The translations under genes and the position numbers were made by a program. The notes below the pieces were generated by a model. That model saw only the letters and a program-made list of their open reading frames with translations. It did no database searches and was not told where the DNA came from. From Alphaproteobacteria bacterium (GTDB lineage Bacteria > Pseudomonadota > Alphaproteobacteria > UBA828), in NCBI GenBank assembly GCA_022823305.1, contig JAJDXK010000023.1, positions 50,716-114,715 of the forward strand: a DNA stretch of 64,000 nucleotides. The letters are read 5' to 3'. Each line of letters begins with the position of its first letter. The first letter of the stretch is position 1. Shown here one piece after another: positions 18,617-28,046 of the stretch.

Positions 18617-18635
18617 ATAGTCGCAGTGTGACTAT
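18617..18635. promoter_or_regulatory. Perfect palindrome ATAGTC-N7-GACTAT, candidate operator
   Basis: Six-base arms (18617-18622 and 18630-18635) flank a 7-base spacer, in a locally AT-richer patch of the lexA/hypothetical divergent region. Read on the minus strand, its upstream arm contains TATAGT, close to a -10 element for the 93-residue gene. A dimeric regulator site overlapping the promoter is the simplest reading. I do not recognise the cognate regulator. Confidence 0.4.
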
Positions 18636-18775
18636 ATCAGCTTCGCTGCGTGAAGTCTCGCAACGGCTGAAACATACGGTCCCCGTGAACAAGAAGGCGG
18701 GAACGTGATCGGACAACGATTGGCGGGAATGCCCGAACGCCGCCGGCGGGCCAGGCGATTGCGTGCCGGCAGCGC

Positions 18776-18804
18776 TTGACACGGGGCGCGAACCAAACTA
18801 GAAC
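18776..18804 (+). promoter_or_regulatory. Sigma-70-type promoter of lexA
   Basis: TTGACA at 18776-18781 is a perfect -35 hexamer. After exactly 17 bases, TAGAAC at 18799-18804 matches four of six -10 positions. The predicted transcription start (about 18811) lies next to the SOS box and about 37 bases before the lexA ATG. Confidence 0.7.
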
Positions 18805-18813
18805 ATGCCCGGC

Positions 18814-18828
18814 GTTTCGATTTTGTTC
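18814..18828 (+). promoter_or_regulatory. Alphaproteobacterial SOS box (LexA operator)
   Basis: GTTT-N7-GTTC at 18814-18828 matches the known alphaproteobacterial LexA direct repeat GTTC-N7-GTTC with one mismatch in the first half. It begins just downstream of the predicted start point, where bound LexA would block its own transcription. Position, spacing and the gene it precedes all agree. Confidence 0.7.
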
Positions 18829-18847
18829 GATTGACGGAGCCTGCCCG

Positions 18848-19555
18848 ATGCTGACCAGGAAGCAGATGGAACTCCTGCTTTTCATCGACTCCTATCTCAA
18901 CAGCCGTGGGATCGCGCCTTCCTTCGAAGAAATGAAGGAAGCGGTCAACCTCAAGTCCAAGTCGGGTATTCATCGGCTCGTAAAGGCGCTCGAAGAGCGC
19001 GGGTTCCTGCGGCGATTGCCGCACCGGGCGCGGGCGCTGGAGGTGCTGCGGCCGCCGCCCTCGCGCACCGTCGACAGGCCGGAGCGGCAGCCGGGCCGGC
19101 GCTTCCGGCCGAGCGTGATCAAGGGCGACTTCCGCTCCGGGCCGGGCACCGAGCGCCCGTCCGACGACCGCGCGAGCGTGGCGCTGCCTCTCTACGGCCG
19201 GATCGCCGCCGGCACGCCGATCGAGGCGCTGCGCGACGAGACCAACCACATCGACGTCCCGGGCGACATGCTGGGCGCGGGCGAGCATTACGCGCTGGAG
19301 GTCGACGGCGATTCCATGGTCGACGCCGGCATCCTCGACGGCGACACGGCCGTGATCGAGCGCTGCGAGACGGCCGAGAACGGCACCGTGGTCGTCGCCC
19401 TCGTCGACGACAGCGAGGTCACGCTCAAGAGGCTGCGCCGCAAGGGCGAGTCCATCGCGCTGGAGCCCGCGAACGTGCGCTACGAGACGCGCATCTTCGG
19501 CCCCGGCCGGGTCAAGGTGCAGGGCCGGCTCCGGGCCATCCTCAGGCGTTATTAG
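18848..19555 (+). CDS. lexA: SOS repressor LexA
   Basis: A 235-residue LexA. An N-terminal winged helix (1-65, starting '[13 protein letters not shown]') is joined by a longer basic linker to the S24 peptidase domain. Self-cleavage should occur at Ala121-Gly122 in '[10 protein letters not shown]'. The catalytic dyad is Ser156 in '[11 protein letters not shown]' and Lys194 in 'SEVTLKRL'. On DNA damage, RecA filaments trigger cleavage and release the SOS regulon. The start is fixed by the N-terminal family sequence; an upstream in-frame GTG would place the SOS box inside the gene. It is convergent with comEC, 4 bases apart, and the lexA-comEC-gltX order is common in alphaproteobacteria. Confidence 0.97.
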   Translation: MLTRKQMELLLFIDSYLNSRGIAPSFEEMKEAVNLKSKSGIHRLVKALEERGFLRRLPHRARALEVLRPPPSRTVDRPERQPGRRFRPSVIKGDFRSGPGTERPSDDRASVALPLYGRIAAGTPIEALRDETNHIDVPGDMLGAGEHYALEVDGDSMVDAGILDGDTAVIERCETAENGTVVVALVDDSEVTLKRLRRKGESIALEPANVRYETRIFGPGRVKVQGRLRAILRRY

Positions 19556-19559
19556 CCCC

Positions 19560-21665
19560 TCACCGCGACGGGCCGCGCCGGGCGACCCAGGGTCGGGCGC
19601 CGCGTGCCTCGGCCACGCTCTCGACACGAACGCCCTCGGGCTCGAGCCAGATCGCGTGGCCGCCGCCGCGCCAGAGGTCGAAGCGGTCCACCACGGCCTC
19701 GGGCCCGGGGCAGAGGTTCCAGGCCGGCACCGCGCTGACCACGAGGTCGGCTCGGCCGCAGTCCTCCTCGAGCGCGCGCGGATCGCGCACGAAGGCGACC
19801 GTGCGGCCCTCCCGCCGCTGGATGCAGCCGAGGGTGTCGCAGCGCAGGCCGGCGGCGGCCGCGCCCTCGCCCGCGGCGGGCCAGGTGGGCGCCTCGGCCT
19901 GCCCGTCGCGCCTGAGCCAGACGTCGCTGACGAAGCGCCCGCGCTGGCGGGTGGAAATCCAGAGCCGGCCGTCCTCGCCGCGCACCGCCATCACCCGGGC
20001 GGCGCCCTCCACCAGGATGTCGGGCCTCCGCTCCAGGCCCGCCAGCAGCAGGCCGCCGGCGATGATGGCGACGCCTGCGAAGCGCCAGCGGCTGCGCCAG
20101 AGGCAGAGCCAGAGCCCGCCCACCGTGATCGCGAGCAGCGCCGCGGCCGGCATCACCGGCACCAGCGTCACCGCGCCCGGTTGCGCCGCCACCGCGCGCG
20201 CGATCCAGACCACCGCGTCGATCCCCCAGCCCATCGGCGCCAGCGCGAGCCCCTCGAGCCCGAAGGGCATGAGGACCAGCGCGACCAGCCCCCAGGGCAT
20301 GATCCAGAAGCCGGTGATCGGCACGGCGCCGAGATTGGCGAGGAGGCCGTAGTCGGCGAAGCGGTTGAAGTGATAGACGGCGAAGGGGCCGGTGGCGACG
20401 CCGGCCACCAGCGAGGTCAGCGCCACGCCGGCTCCGTAGACGAGCGGGCGAAGCGCCAGCCCGCCGCGCGCGGCAAGGCGGGCGAAGGGGCTGCGCGCCA
20501 CCTCGTAGGTCGCAATCAGCGCCGTCGCCGCGGCGAAGGACATCTGGAAGCTCGGCCCCAGCATGCTCTCCGGCGCGACGACGAGCACCAGCAGCGCCGC
20601 CCAGGCGATCAGCCGCATCGAGAGGCTCGCCCGGTCGAGCATGATCGCGAGCAGCACGACGCCGACCATGACGAAGGCCCGCTGGGTCGGCACGCTCATG
20701 CCCGAGAGCAGCAGGTAGGCCGCCGCGCCGAGCAGCGCCGCCGCAGCCGCCCACTTCTTGATGGGCGCCCGCAGCGCCACCGGCTCGATCAGGGCCAGCA
20801 GGGCGCGGATCGCGAAAAAGATGAAGCCGGCCACGAGCCCGACGTGCAGGCCCGAGATCGCCAGCAAATGGGCCAGCCCGGAATCGCGCATCGCCTTGAG
20901 GGCGCTGTCCTCGATGGCGCTGCGGTCGCCGGTGAGCAGCGCCGCCGCGAAGGGGCCCGAAGAGGGCGCCGCGTGGGCGAGGATCCGCGCCGAGACCCAG
21001 TGCCGGATCCCGGACAGCAGCGAGAGCCAGCCGCCCTCCTCGCCCGCCGCTGCGGCGACCGGCTCGGGCGCACCGTAGGCGAAGCCGACTGCACCGATGC
21101 GCTGGAACCAGGCCTGCCGCGCGAAATCCCAGGCGCCGGGCTCCGCCGGCGCCGGCGGCGGACGCAGCGAGGCGCGCGCGGCGAGCCGGCTCCCCGGCGC
21201 GATCGTGCCGCCTGCGCCCGGGTTGCGCACGCTGATCCGCACCCGCTCAGGGGTCTCTGCCGGCGCCAGTCCCTCGATCCGCACGCGGTCGAGGAGGTAA
21301 CGCTGCGGCCCCTCGCCGGCGCCGACCCAGACCACGCGGCCGGAGACCTCGGCCGGGCCCACTGCTTCGGCAAGCACCGGCGCCCGCACCCGCTCGGTGC
21401 GCCAGTCGGCGGCGGCCACGCCGAAGGCGAGCAGGGCCAGCGCCGCCAGCACAAGCGCCGCTGCCGTGTGCCGTCGCAGCAACAGCGCGGCAAGGGCACA
21501 GAGCCCGACGGCCCCCGGCGCGGCCCAGACGACGGGTTCGACCGGCAGGGTCAGGTAGAGGCCGCTGCCCGCGCCGAAGAGGACCGGCACCCACAGAAAC
21601 AGGCGCTGGCGCTCGGCCGCCCAGACCGTGTCGAGGTGCACGCGCAGGCCGACTGCGTGGATCAT
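19560..21665 (-). CDS. comEC: ComEC/Rec2 family inner-membrane DNA-uptake channel protein
   Basis: A 701-residue polytopic membrane protein. An N-terminal hydrophobic hairpin and soluble DUF4131 (OB-like) domain span about 25-200. The competence domain follows with the signature '[16 protein letters not shown]' near residue 265 and many Ala/Leu-rich membrane segments to about 540. The final 150 residues are soluble and lack the HxHxDH-type metal site of the metallo-beta-lactamase domain of Gram-positive ComEC. A short non-MBL tail is usual in alphaproteobacteria. The protein carries single-stranded DNA across the inner membrane during transformation. It is divergent from gltX. Confidence 0.93.
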   Translation of the reverse strand: MIHAVGLRVHLDTVWAAERQRLFLWVPVLFGAGSGLYLTLPVEPVVWAAPGAVGLCALAALLLRRHTAAALVLAALALLAFGVAAADWRTERVRAPVLAEAVGPAEVSGRVVWVGAGEGPQRYLLDRVRIEGLAPAETPERVRISVRNPGAGGTIAPGSRLAARASLRPPPAPAEPGAWDFARQAWFQRIGAVGFAYGAPEPVAAAAGEEGGWLSLLSGIRHWVSARILAHAAPSSGPFAAALLTGDRSAIEDSALKAMRDSGLAHLLAISGLHVGLVAGFIFFAIRALLALIEPVALRAPIKKWAAAAALLGAAAYLLLSGMSVPTQRAFVMVGVVLLAIMLDRASLSMRLIAWAALLVLVVAPESMLGPSFQMSFAAATALIATYEVARSPFARLAARGGLALRPLVYGAGVALTSLVAGVATGPFAVYHFNRFADYGLLANLGAVPITGFWIMPWGLVALVLMPFGLEGLALAPMGWGIDAVVWIARAVAAQPGAVTLVPVMPAAALLAITVGGLWLCLWRSRWRFAGVAIIAGGLLLAGLERRPDILVEGAARVMAVRGEDGRLWISTRQRGRFVSDVWLRRDGQAEAPTWPAAGEGAAAAGLRCDTLGCIQRREGRTVAFVRDPRALEEDCGRADLVVSAVPAWNLCPGPEAVVDRFDLWRGGGHAIWLEPEGVRVESVAEARGARPWVARRGPSR

Positions 21666-21766
21666 CGCTGTGGCGCCGGTCGCCTGCGGGCGGGCGATAT
21701 GCTAAACGCTCGGTCGTTCCGATCCGTGGCCAACGCCAGCGCCTTTCGCCGGGGGTGAGACCGCAC

Positions 21767-23245
21767 ATGGGCGTCGTCACGCGCTTCGCGCCGTCGCCGA
21801 CCGGCATGCTGCACCTCGGCGGCGCGCGGACCGCCCTCTTCAACTGGCTCTACGCGCGCCACCACGGCGGCAGCTTCCGGCTCCGACTGGAAGATACCGA
21901 CCGCAAGCGCTCGACGCCCGAGGCGGTGGCGGCGATCCTCGAGGGGCTCGACTGGCTCGGCCTCGACTGGGACGGCTCGATCGTACGCCAGTCGGAGCGC
22001 CGCGAGCGCCACGCCGAGGTCGCGCGCAGCCTGCTCGCCGGCGGCGGGGCCTACCGCTGCTACTGCACGCCCGAAGAGCTCGCAGCCATGCGCGCCGAGG
22101 CCCGCGCCGCCGGCGGCAGCGCGCTCTACGACGGGCGCTGGCGCGACCGCGACCCAGCGCAAGCCCCGCCCGGCGTCGATCCCGTGATCCGCTTCCGCGC
22201 CCCGCGGGAGGGCGAGACGGTGCTGGGCGACCTGGTGCAGGGGCCGGTCAGGATCGACAACGCCGCGCTCGACGACATGGTGCTGCTGCGCGCCGACGGC
22301 ACGCCCACCTACATGCTCTCCGTCGTCGTGGACGACCACGACATGGGGATCACCCATGCGATTCGGGGAGACGACCACCTCACCAACGCCTTTCGCCAGA
22401 CCCAGCTCTTCCGCGCCCTCGACTGGGAGCCGCCGGCCTACGCCCACATCCCGCTCATCCACGGCCCCGACGGGGCCAAGTTATCGAAGCGGCACGGCGC
22501 CGTCGCCGTCGGCGCCTATGCCGATATAGGCATACTTCCTGCCGCGATGCGTAATGCCCTGCTGCGCCTCGGCTGGAGTCACGGCGACGACGAGATCATC
22601 GACACCGACCAGGCCGTCCGGTGGTTCGACCTCGATGCGGTGAACCGCGGCGCGGCCCGTTTCGACATGGAGAAGCTGCAGAGCCTCAATGGCCACCACA
22701 TCCGGGAGAGCGCCGATTCCGCGTTGCTGGCCGAAATCGAGCCCCGGCTGGCGGCGAATCACCCAGTGGCCGCCACCGACGAAGGGCGCGGGCGCATCCT
22801 GGCCCTGATGCCGGAGGCCAAGACGCGGGCCAAGACCCTCGTCGAGCTTGCGGACTCGCTGGCGTTCCTGTTTCACGAGCCGCCGCTCGCCATGACGCCC
22901 AAGGCGGAACGGCTGCTCGATATCGAGGCGCAGGCCCGCCTGGGTGCGCTCTTCTGCATGCTGGAAGAGCTCGACGGCTGGGACGAGGCGGGGCTCGAAG
23001 GCGCAGTCCGCGCCTTCGCCGAGGGCGAAGGCGTCGGGCTCGGCAAGATCGCGCAGCCCTTGCGTGCGGCGTTGACGGGCTCCCATGCGTCTCCCGGAAT
23101 TTTCGCCGTCATGGCCGCGCTCGGTCGGGAGGAGACGCTGGTCCGCCTCCATGCCGTCATGGTCATCGCCGGCGAGCGGACGGCGACGGGGGAGCACGTC
23201 GCGTCGAGCGCGGGCGCCGAAGACCCAGGGAGGAACGAGCGATGA
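21767..23245 (+). CDS. gltX: Glutamate-tRNA ligase
   Basis: A 492-residue class-I aminoacyl-tRNA synthetase charging tRNA-Glu, and possibly tRNA-Gln for the amidotransferase route used by alphaproteobacteria. The N-terminus is '[20 protein letters not shown]' with the HIGH-type HLGG, and the KMSKS-type loop is KLSKR at 238-242. The ATG at 21767 is chosen because GGGGGTGA lies 8-9 bases before it; a GTG 12 bases upstream falls inside that ribosome-binding site. The last four bases overlap the start of the CodA-like deaminase gene (ATGA), an unusual partner for a housekeeping synthetase. Alphaproteobacteria often have a second gltX. Confidence 0.96.
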   Translation: MGVVTRFAPSPTGMLHLGGARTALFNWLYARHHGGSFRLRLEDTDRKRSTPEAVAAILEGLDWLGLDWDGSIVRQSERRERHAEVARSLLAGGGAYRCYCTPEELAAMRAEARAAGGSALYDGRWRDRDPAQAPPGVDPVIRFRAPREGETVLGDLVQGPVRIDNAALDDMVLLRADGTPTYMLSVVVDDHDMGITHAIRGDDHLTNAFRQTQLFRALDWEPPAYAHIPLIHGPDGAKLSKRHGAVAVGAYADIGILPAAMRNALLRLGWSHGDDEIIDTDQAVRWFDLDAVNRGAARFDMEKLQSLNGHHIRESADSALLAEIEPRLAANHPVAATDEGRGRILALMPEAKTRAKTLVELADSLAFLFHEPPLAMTPKAERLLDIEAQARLGALFCMLEELDGWDEAGLEGAVRAFAEGEGVGLGKIAQPLRAALTGSHASPGIFAVMAALGREETLVRLHAVMVIAGERTATGEHVASSAGAEDPGRNER

Positions 23246-24495
23246 CGGACGATCGGGTCGATCTCGCCATCACGGGCGCGCAGGTGTGGCGGGAGGAGGC
23301 GCCGCGCGATCTCTTCGTGAAGGAGGGCCGCTTCACGGCCGCGCCGGCGGGCGGCGCAGCCGCGGCCGAGAGCGTCATCGATGCCGGCGGACGGCTCTGC
23401 GTCACGGGCTTCCTGGAGCCGCACATCCACCTCGACAAGGCCCAGATCAACGACGACGTGCGCGCCAACCGCTCCGGCACCCTCGACGAGGCGATCGAGA
23501 TCATCTGGGCGCGCAAGCGCGCCTACACGGTCGACGAGATCGCCGCGCGCGCGACCCGGACCATCCGCGCGGCGGTCGCCAACGGGGTGACGCGCTTCCG
23601 CTCCCACGTGGACGTGGACAGCATCGGCGGCCTGCGCCCGCTCGAAGGCGTGATCGAGGCGCGCGAGCGCACCCGCGACATCGCCGACGTGCAGATCGTG
23701 GCCTTCCCGCAGGAGGGCATCTTCAAGGACAGGGGCACCGAAGAGCTAATATGGCAGGCGATGGAGGCCGGCGCCGATCTCGTCGGCGGCATGCCCTTCA
23801 ACGAGGAGACGCGGGAGGACAGCGCGCGCCACATCGCGCTTGCCTTCGAGATCGCGGCGCACCACGACGCCGACATCGACATGCACGTGGACGAGACCGA
23901 CGACCCCGAAGCCAGGACGCTGGAGATCCTGGCCGAGCAGACCATGGCGCAGGGCTGGCAGGGCCGCGTCACCGCCGGCCACACCTGCGCGCTCGCGGGC
24001 TACGAGGAGGATTACGCCAACCGCGTCATCGGGCTGGTGCGCGACGCCGGCATCCACATGATCGTGAACCCCGCCACCAACCTGATGCTCCAGGGGCGCG
24101 GCGATGCGCAGCCCAAGCGGCGCGGCATCACCCGCGTGAAGGAGCTGCTGGAGGCGGGAGTCAACGTCTCCTGCGGCCAGGACTGCATCCGCGACCCCTT
24201 CTACCCCTTCGGGCGCGGCGATCCGCTGGAGGTCACCTTCCTCGCGAGCCACGCGGCCCACATGAGCCGTCCGCACGAGATCGAGACGGTGTTCGACATG
24301 ATGACCGGCGCCGCCGCGCGCACCATGGGGCTCGACGACTACGGCGCGGCGCCCGGCTGCGTCGCCGACCTCGTCGTCATCGACGCGGCCGATCCCCTGC
24401 AGGCGCTGACGCGGCGGGCCGACCGAAGCTTCGTGATCAAGCGCGGGCAGGTCGTCGCCGAGACCGAGACCCGGCGCCGCACCGCCTGGTCCTGA
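23242..24495 (+). CDS. Amidohydrolase family protein, cytosine-deaminase-like
   Basis: A 417-residue metal-dependent hydrolase of the CodA / N-isopropylammelide-hydrolase group. The metal-binding HxH is in '[12 protein letters not shown]' near residue 60, 'FRSHVDVD' and 'DMHVDETDD' supply further ligands and substrate contacts, 'AGHTCAL' carries the third histidine, and the catalytic aspartate is in '[11 protein letters not shown]'. Such enzymes deaminate cytosine, isoguanine, creatinine-like or s-triazine rings. The next gene, 17 bases on, encodes a barbiturase/cyanuric-acid-hydrolase-type protein, so the pair probably deaminates and then opens a pyrimidine or triazine ring. The ATG overlaps the gltX stop by four bases. 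Confidence 0.9.
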   Translation: MTDDRVDLAITGAQVWREEAPRDLFVKEGRFTAAPAGGAAAAESVIDAGGRLCVTGFLEPHIHLDKAQINDDVRANRSGTLDEAIEIIWARKRAYTVDEIAARATRTIRAAVANGVTRFRSHVDVDSIGGLRPLEGVIEARERTRDIADVQIVAFPQEGIFKDRGTEELIWQAMEAGADLVGGMPFNEETREDSARHIALAFEIAAHHDADIDMHVDETDDPEARTLEILAEQTMAQGWQGRVTAGHTCALAGYEEDYANRVIGLVRDAGIHMIVNPATNLMLQGRGDAQPKRRGITRVKELLEAGVNVSCGQDCIRDPFYPFGRGDPLEVTFLASHAAHMSRPHEIETVFDMMTGAAARTMGLDDYGAAPGCVADLVVIDAADPLQALTRRADRSFVIKRGQVVAETETRRRTAWS

Positions 24496-24512
24496 GGGCA
24501 GGAGAGGAAGAG

Positions 24513-25607
24513 ATGGCCATCGATGTCGCCAAGGTGGAGATCAAGTCGGTCTCCGACGCCTCCGGCCTGGAGGCGCTGATCGAGTCCGGGCGCATGGCGG
24601 CGGATTCGATCGTCGCCGTGATCGGCAAGACCGAAGGCAACGGCGGGGTCAACGACTTCACCCGCATCCTCTCGGACACCGCCTTCCGCGGTGTCCTCCT
24701 GAAGCACGGCACGCGCAGCGAGGCGGCGGTCGGCGAGATTCCCATGGTCTGGTCGGGCGGCTGCGACGGCGTGCTCACGCCGCACGCCACCGTCTTCGCC
24801 CGCGACGACGAGAGCGGACCCGCGGACGAGGCGCGGCTTGCCATGGGGACGGCCATGAGCGCGCCGATCCTGCCCGAGGACATCGGCCGGCCTGCGATGG
24901 TGGCGAAGATCGCCGACGGCGTCCGCGCCGCGATGGCGGACGCCGGCATCGACGACCCGGCGGACGTGCACTACGTCCAGACCAAGACGCCGCTGCTCAC
25001 CATCGACACGGTGCGGGAAGCCCACGAGCGGGGCGAGAGCGTGGCCTGCGAGGTGCACGAATCCATGGGGGTCTCCAACGGCACCACCGGGCTCGGCATC
25101 GCCGTGGCGCTGGGCGAGGTGGAGATGCCCGAGGCGCACGAGATCTGCCGCAACCTCGACCTCTACTCCTCGGTCGCCTCGTGCTCGTCGGGGGTCGAGC
25201 TCGAGCGCGGGCAGATCGTGCTCTTCGGCAACGCGGCCGGCGCGGGCGGGCGCTTCCGCATCGGCCACGGCGTGATGCAGGACGCGCTCGACATCGACGG
25301 CATCTACGCCGCCATCCGCAGCGCTGGCCTCGACCTGCCCGCGCGCGCCCGCGCGGACGACCTCGGCGGCCGGCTCGTCAACTGCTTCATCAAGTGCGAG
25401 GCCGACCGCAGCGCGCGCCTGCGCGGCCGCCGCCAGATCATGCTGGACGATTCCGACGTCCATCACCACCGCCATTCCAAGGGCGCTGTGGGCGGCGTCG
25501 CCGCGGCGGCAATCGGCGATCCAGCCGTGTTCGTCTCGGTCGACGCCATGCACCAGGGGCCCCAGGGCGGCGGCCCGGTGGTGGCGATCGTCGACGTGGG
25601 CGCGTAG
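24513..25607 (+). CDS. Ring-opening amidohydrolase (barbiturase / cyanuric acid hydrolase family)
   Basis: A 364-residue member of the AtzD/TrzD/barbiturase family, which opens barbiturate or cyanurate rings with no recognised homology to other amidohydrolases. The three-repeat architecture is visible. Each repeat supplies a lysine and a serine: Lys39 ('IGKTEGNGG') and Ser81 ('WSGGCDGV'), Lys158 ('QTKTP') and Ser225/226 ('SCSSGVE'), Lys294 ('[16 protein letters not shown]') and Ser342 ('[14 protein letters not shown]'). All expected active-site serines and lysines are therefore present. With the preceding deaminase it forms a probable two-step pathway. Barbiturate versus cyanurate cannot be decided by eye; pyrimidine catabolism is the commoner setting. 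Confidence 0.92.
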   Translation: MAIDVAKVEIKSVSDASGLEALIESGRMAADSIVAVIGKTEGNGGVNDFTRILSDTAFRGVLLKHGTRSEAAVGEIPMVWSGGCDGVLTPHATVFARDDESGPADEARLAMGTAMSAPILPEDIGRPAMVAKIADGVRAAMADAGIDDPADVHYVQTKTPLLTIDTVREAHERGESVACEVHESMGVSNGTTGLGIAVALGEVEMPEAHEICRNLDLYSSVASCSSGVELERGQIVLFGNAAGAGGRFRIGHGVMQDALDIDGIYAAIRSAGLDLPARARADDLGGRLVNCFIKCEADRSARLRGRRQIMLDDSDVHHHRHSKGAVGGVAAAAIGDPAVFVSVDAMHQGPQGGGPVVAIVDVGA

Positions 25608-25611
25608 GCCC

Positions 25612-26343
25612 CTACTCCTCCTCGTCCTCGAACGGCGGCGCCCAGTGGCGCAGGCTGCCGGATTCGATGGTGCCGTCGGGCATCACCGTGCCGTCGAGGT
25701 TGGCCTGGCCGAAGAAGGCGTCCGCCACCTCGGCCCCGCGGAAGTCGGCGCGGATGAGGTCGGCCTCGCGGAAGTTCGCCTCGCGCAGGGTGGCGCCGGC
25801 GAGATCGGCGGTGGCGAGCCGCGCGCGCTTGAAGCTCGCGCCGGAGAAGTTGGCCTCGCGCAGGTTGGCGCCTTCCAGCACCGCCTCCTCCAGCTTGGCG
25901 AGGCGCGCGTCGGCGCGGCCGAGGTTGGCGTCCCTCAGGTCGGCGAGGCGAAGGTCGGCGCAGTAGAGCTCGGCGCCGCTGAAGTCGGCGCCCCGGCACC
26001 TCGCGCCGGCGAGCTCGGCCTGGGCGAGGTTGCACTCGGAGAGCACGGCGCCGTCCAGCTCGGCGACCTTGAGGTCGGCGCTCCAGAGGTCGGCACCGGC
26101 AAGCCGCGCGCCCTTCAGGACCGCGCCCCTGAAGGTGGCGAGGCGGAGGTTCGCGCCGGTGAGGTCGGCGCCCGTGAGGTTCGCGCCCCAGAGGTCGACC
26201 TCGCGCAGGATGCTGCCGGCGAAGCTCGCCCCGCGCAGGTCGGCCTCGCGAAAGTGGAAGCCGCGCAGGTCGAAGCGGGAGAGGTCGGCGTTGGCCAGCG
26301 CGCCGGCGCGTATCTGGTCCCCGTTGGGCCGCCAGCGCGTCAT
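25612..26343 (-). CDS. Pentapeptide-repeat protein
   Basis: A 243-residue protein built almost entirely of tandem A(D/N)LxX pentapeptides from about residue 18 to 220 ('ADLSRFDLRGFHFREADLRG...'), with no signal peptide and a short acidic tail 'FEDEEE'. Such repeats fold as a right-handed quadrilateral beta-helix. Some relatives mimic DNA and protect gyrase, but most have no known role, and nothing here points to one. Cysteines occur at several repeat positions ('SECNLAQ', 'ARCRGADF', 'LYCADL'). The ATG overlaps the stop of the upstream SAM-hydroxide adenosyltransferase by four bases, so it is translated in a coupled operon. Confidence 0.9.
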   Translation of the reverse strand: MTRWRPNGDQIRAGALANADLSRFDLRGFHFREADLRGASFAGSILREVDLWGANLTGADLTGANLRLATFRGAVLKGARLAGADLWSADLKVAELDGAVLSECNLAQAELAGARCRGADFSGAELYCADLRLADLRDANLGRADARLAKLEEAVLEGANLREANFSGASFKRARLATADLAGATLREANFREADLIRADFRGAEVADAFFGQANLDGTVMPDGTIESGSLRHWAPPFEDEEE

Positions 26344-27101
26344 TCGCCACCGCCCGCCGCCTCGACGCGGACCGGCGTCCCCACCCGGAGGCCGAGCGCG
26401 CGGGCCGCCCGGCCCCGGTTGACCGCGACCTCTGCGAGGCCGTTGGCGTTCTCGTACCAGAAGGCGGCGCCGGGTGCGGCGTCGGAGAAGGTGCGCAGCC
26501 GCTCGAACCGCCGCCCGCCCGCGACGATGGCCGCATCCCCGGGCAGCCCGGCCGCACGCAGCCCCGTCATCGCGTTGCCGTAGGGATCGACGTAGACGAT
26601 GGCGGCGCGGTCGTCGGGCCAGTCGGCGCCGACTGTGGCCGCTCCATCGAGCGGCTCGCCCGGCACCGGCTCGCCGCGCGCGAGCATGGCCGCCACCGGC
26701 GCGAAGAGGTCGCGCCCGTGGAACGACGCCGAGAGCCGCGGCGGGCGCCAGGTGATGGTGTGCCAGCGCGCGTCGCCAGCTCGTCGTGCGTCGCCGGCGC
26801 GGCGGGAAACGATCGCAAGCAGGCCGTTGTCGGGGCCGACGTACCGGCGGCCGCCGGCCTCCAGCGCGAGCGGCGCGCGCGCGCCGCCAACGCCGGGGTC
26901 CACCACGCAGACAAAGACCGCGCCGGGCGGGAAGGCGGGCGCGAACGCGGCAAGCAGGTAGGCGGCGGGCTCGGGCTGGCAGGCCGGCAGGTCGTCCGCG
27001 AGATCGACCACCGGAACCCCCGGCGCTTCGCGCGCGAGCACGGCCTTCATCTGGCCGGTATAGGGCCCGCCCGGCCCGAAATCGGTGAAGAGGACGATCA
27101 T
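26340..27101 (-). CDS. SAM hydroxide adenosyltransferase family protein (DUF62)
   Basis: A 253-residue protein of the family that includes fluorinase, chlorinase and the widespread SAM hydrolase, which splits S-adenosylmethionine to adenosine and methionine using water. The signatures are 'MIVLFTDFGPGGPYTGQMK' at the N-terminus, 'VDPGVGG', 'YVGPDNGLL' and 'FHGRDLFAPVAA', then the C-terminal domain with 'VYVDPYGNAMTG'. These Asp/His/Arg elements mark the hydroxide-type enzyme rather than a halogenase. Its ATG overlaps the stop of the SDR gene and its stop overlaps the pentapeptide gene start, both by four bases. Confidence 0.9.
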   Translation of the reverse strand: MIVLFTDFGPGGPYTGQMKAVLAREAPGVPVVDLADDLPACQPEPAAYLLAAFAPAFPPGAVFVCVVDPGVGGARAPLALEAGGRRYVGPDNGLLAIVSRRAGDARRAGDARWHTITWRPPRLSASFHGRDLFAPVAAMLARGEPVPGEPLDGAATVGADWPDDRAAIVYVDPYGNAMTGLRAAGLPGDAAIVAGGRRFERLRTFSDAAPGAAFWYENANGLAEVAVNRGRAARALGLRVGTPVRVEAAGGGE

Positions 27102-27913
27102 CCGCCCCCGGCGCCGGACGGCGGGGCGTCGAGATTGTCCATGCCGGCATAGGTCTCGAAGGCGCCGTCGACGCCCAGGAGCTGGCCGGAGATGTGGCGG
27201 CCGGACTCGGAGCAAAGGTAGAGCGCGAGGTCGGCGATCTCCTGCTCGGCGATGCCGGTGCGCATGGCGATGTTGCGGAGGATGGTCGCCTCCATCTCTT
27301 CCACCGTGCGGCCGGCGGCCTCGGCCTTGGCACGGATCACGCGCGCGCCCCGGGCATTGAGGATGTAGCCGGGCAGGATGGCGTTGACGCTGATCTTGGC
27401 GGGGCCGAGCTCCAGCGCCAGCGTCTTCGTGAGCCCGGTGATGGCGAACTTCGAGGTGGCGTAGGGCAGCCTGAGCGGGAAGGGAAGGCGGCCTGCGGTG
27501 GACGAGATGTTGATGATGACGCCGCGCCCGGCCGCGCGCATCAGCGGCACCGCCCGCCTGGCGCAGTAGAACTGGCCGGAGATGTTGACCGCGATGGTGC
27601 GGTCCCAGTCGGCGGGCTCGATCTCCTCCACCCTGGCGGTGGGACCCGAGATTCCGGCGTTGTTGACGAGCACGTCGACGCCGCCCATGGCCGCCGCGGC
27701 CGCCTCGAAGAGCCGGTCGACCGCGGACGCGTCGCCGACATCGGCCACCACCGCGTCGATCCTCTCGCCCCGCACGTCGTCGACCAGGCCGGGCTCGATG
27801 TCGCAGGTGAAAACCTGCGCGCCGCCCGCGGCCAGCGTCTCCGCGATGACGCGGCCAATGCCGGCGCCACCGGCGGTCACCACCGCGCGCCGCCCCTCAC
27901 AGGAAATCTGCAT
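27098..27913 (-). CDS. Short-chain dehydrogenase/reductase
   Basis: A 271-residue classical SDR. The nucleotide-binding glycine motif is 'TAGGAGIGRV' near residues 13-22, with Asp ('CDIEPG') at the end of strand 2 suggesting NAD(H) preference. 'NNAGISG' is near 85, and the catalytic Ser-Tyr-Lys lies in 'NISSTAG' and 'YATSKFA'. The product ends with an unusual Gly/Pro tail. The substrate is unknown; hydroxyacids, sugars and acyl alcohols are all possible. It is the first gene of a tightly coupled three-gene set and is divergent from the FAD oxidase, so the 133-base gap probably holds two promoters. Confidence 0.93.
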   Translation of the reverse strand: MQISCEGRRAVVTAGGAGIGRVIAETLAAGGAQVFTCDIEPGLVDDVRGERIDAVVADVGDASAVDRLFEAAAAAMGGVDVLVNNAGISGPTARVEEIEPADWDRTIAVNISGQFYCARRAVPLMRAAGRGVIINISSTAGRLPFPLRLPYATSKFAITGLTKTLALELGPAKISVNAILPGYILNARGARVIRAKAEAAGRTVEEMEATILRNIAMRTGIAEQEIADLALYLCSESGRHISGQLLGVDGAFETYAGMDNLDAPPSGAGGG

Positions 27914-28046
27914 GCTCCGCTCCCGCTCTTGTCCGGAGCGCCAGAGTAGCGGGCCGGGCGCCGCTTGCCGAGAGCCGCGCTCCCGTACCCGCGAACGCGC
28001 AGTCCTGCCGTTTCGGCGCCCGCGTGCCGCACATAGAATGCGCGCC

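Noticed and set aside
25612..27333. Possible fusion of the pentapeptide protein with an upstream domain
   Set aside because: The upstream part is out of frame with the real SAM-hydroxide adenosyltransferase and is Arg/Pro-rich nonsense; an ATGA start marks the true gene.
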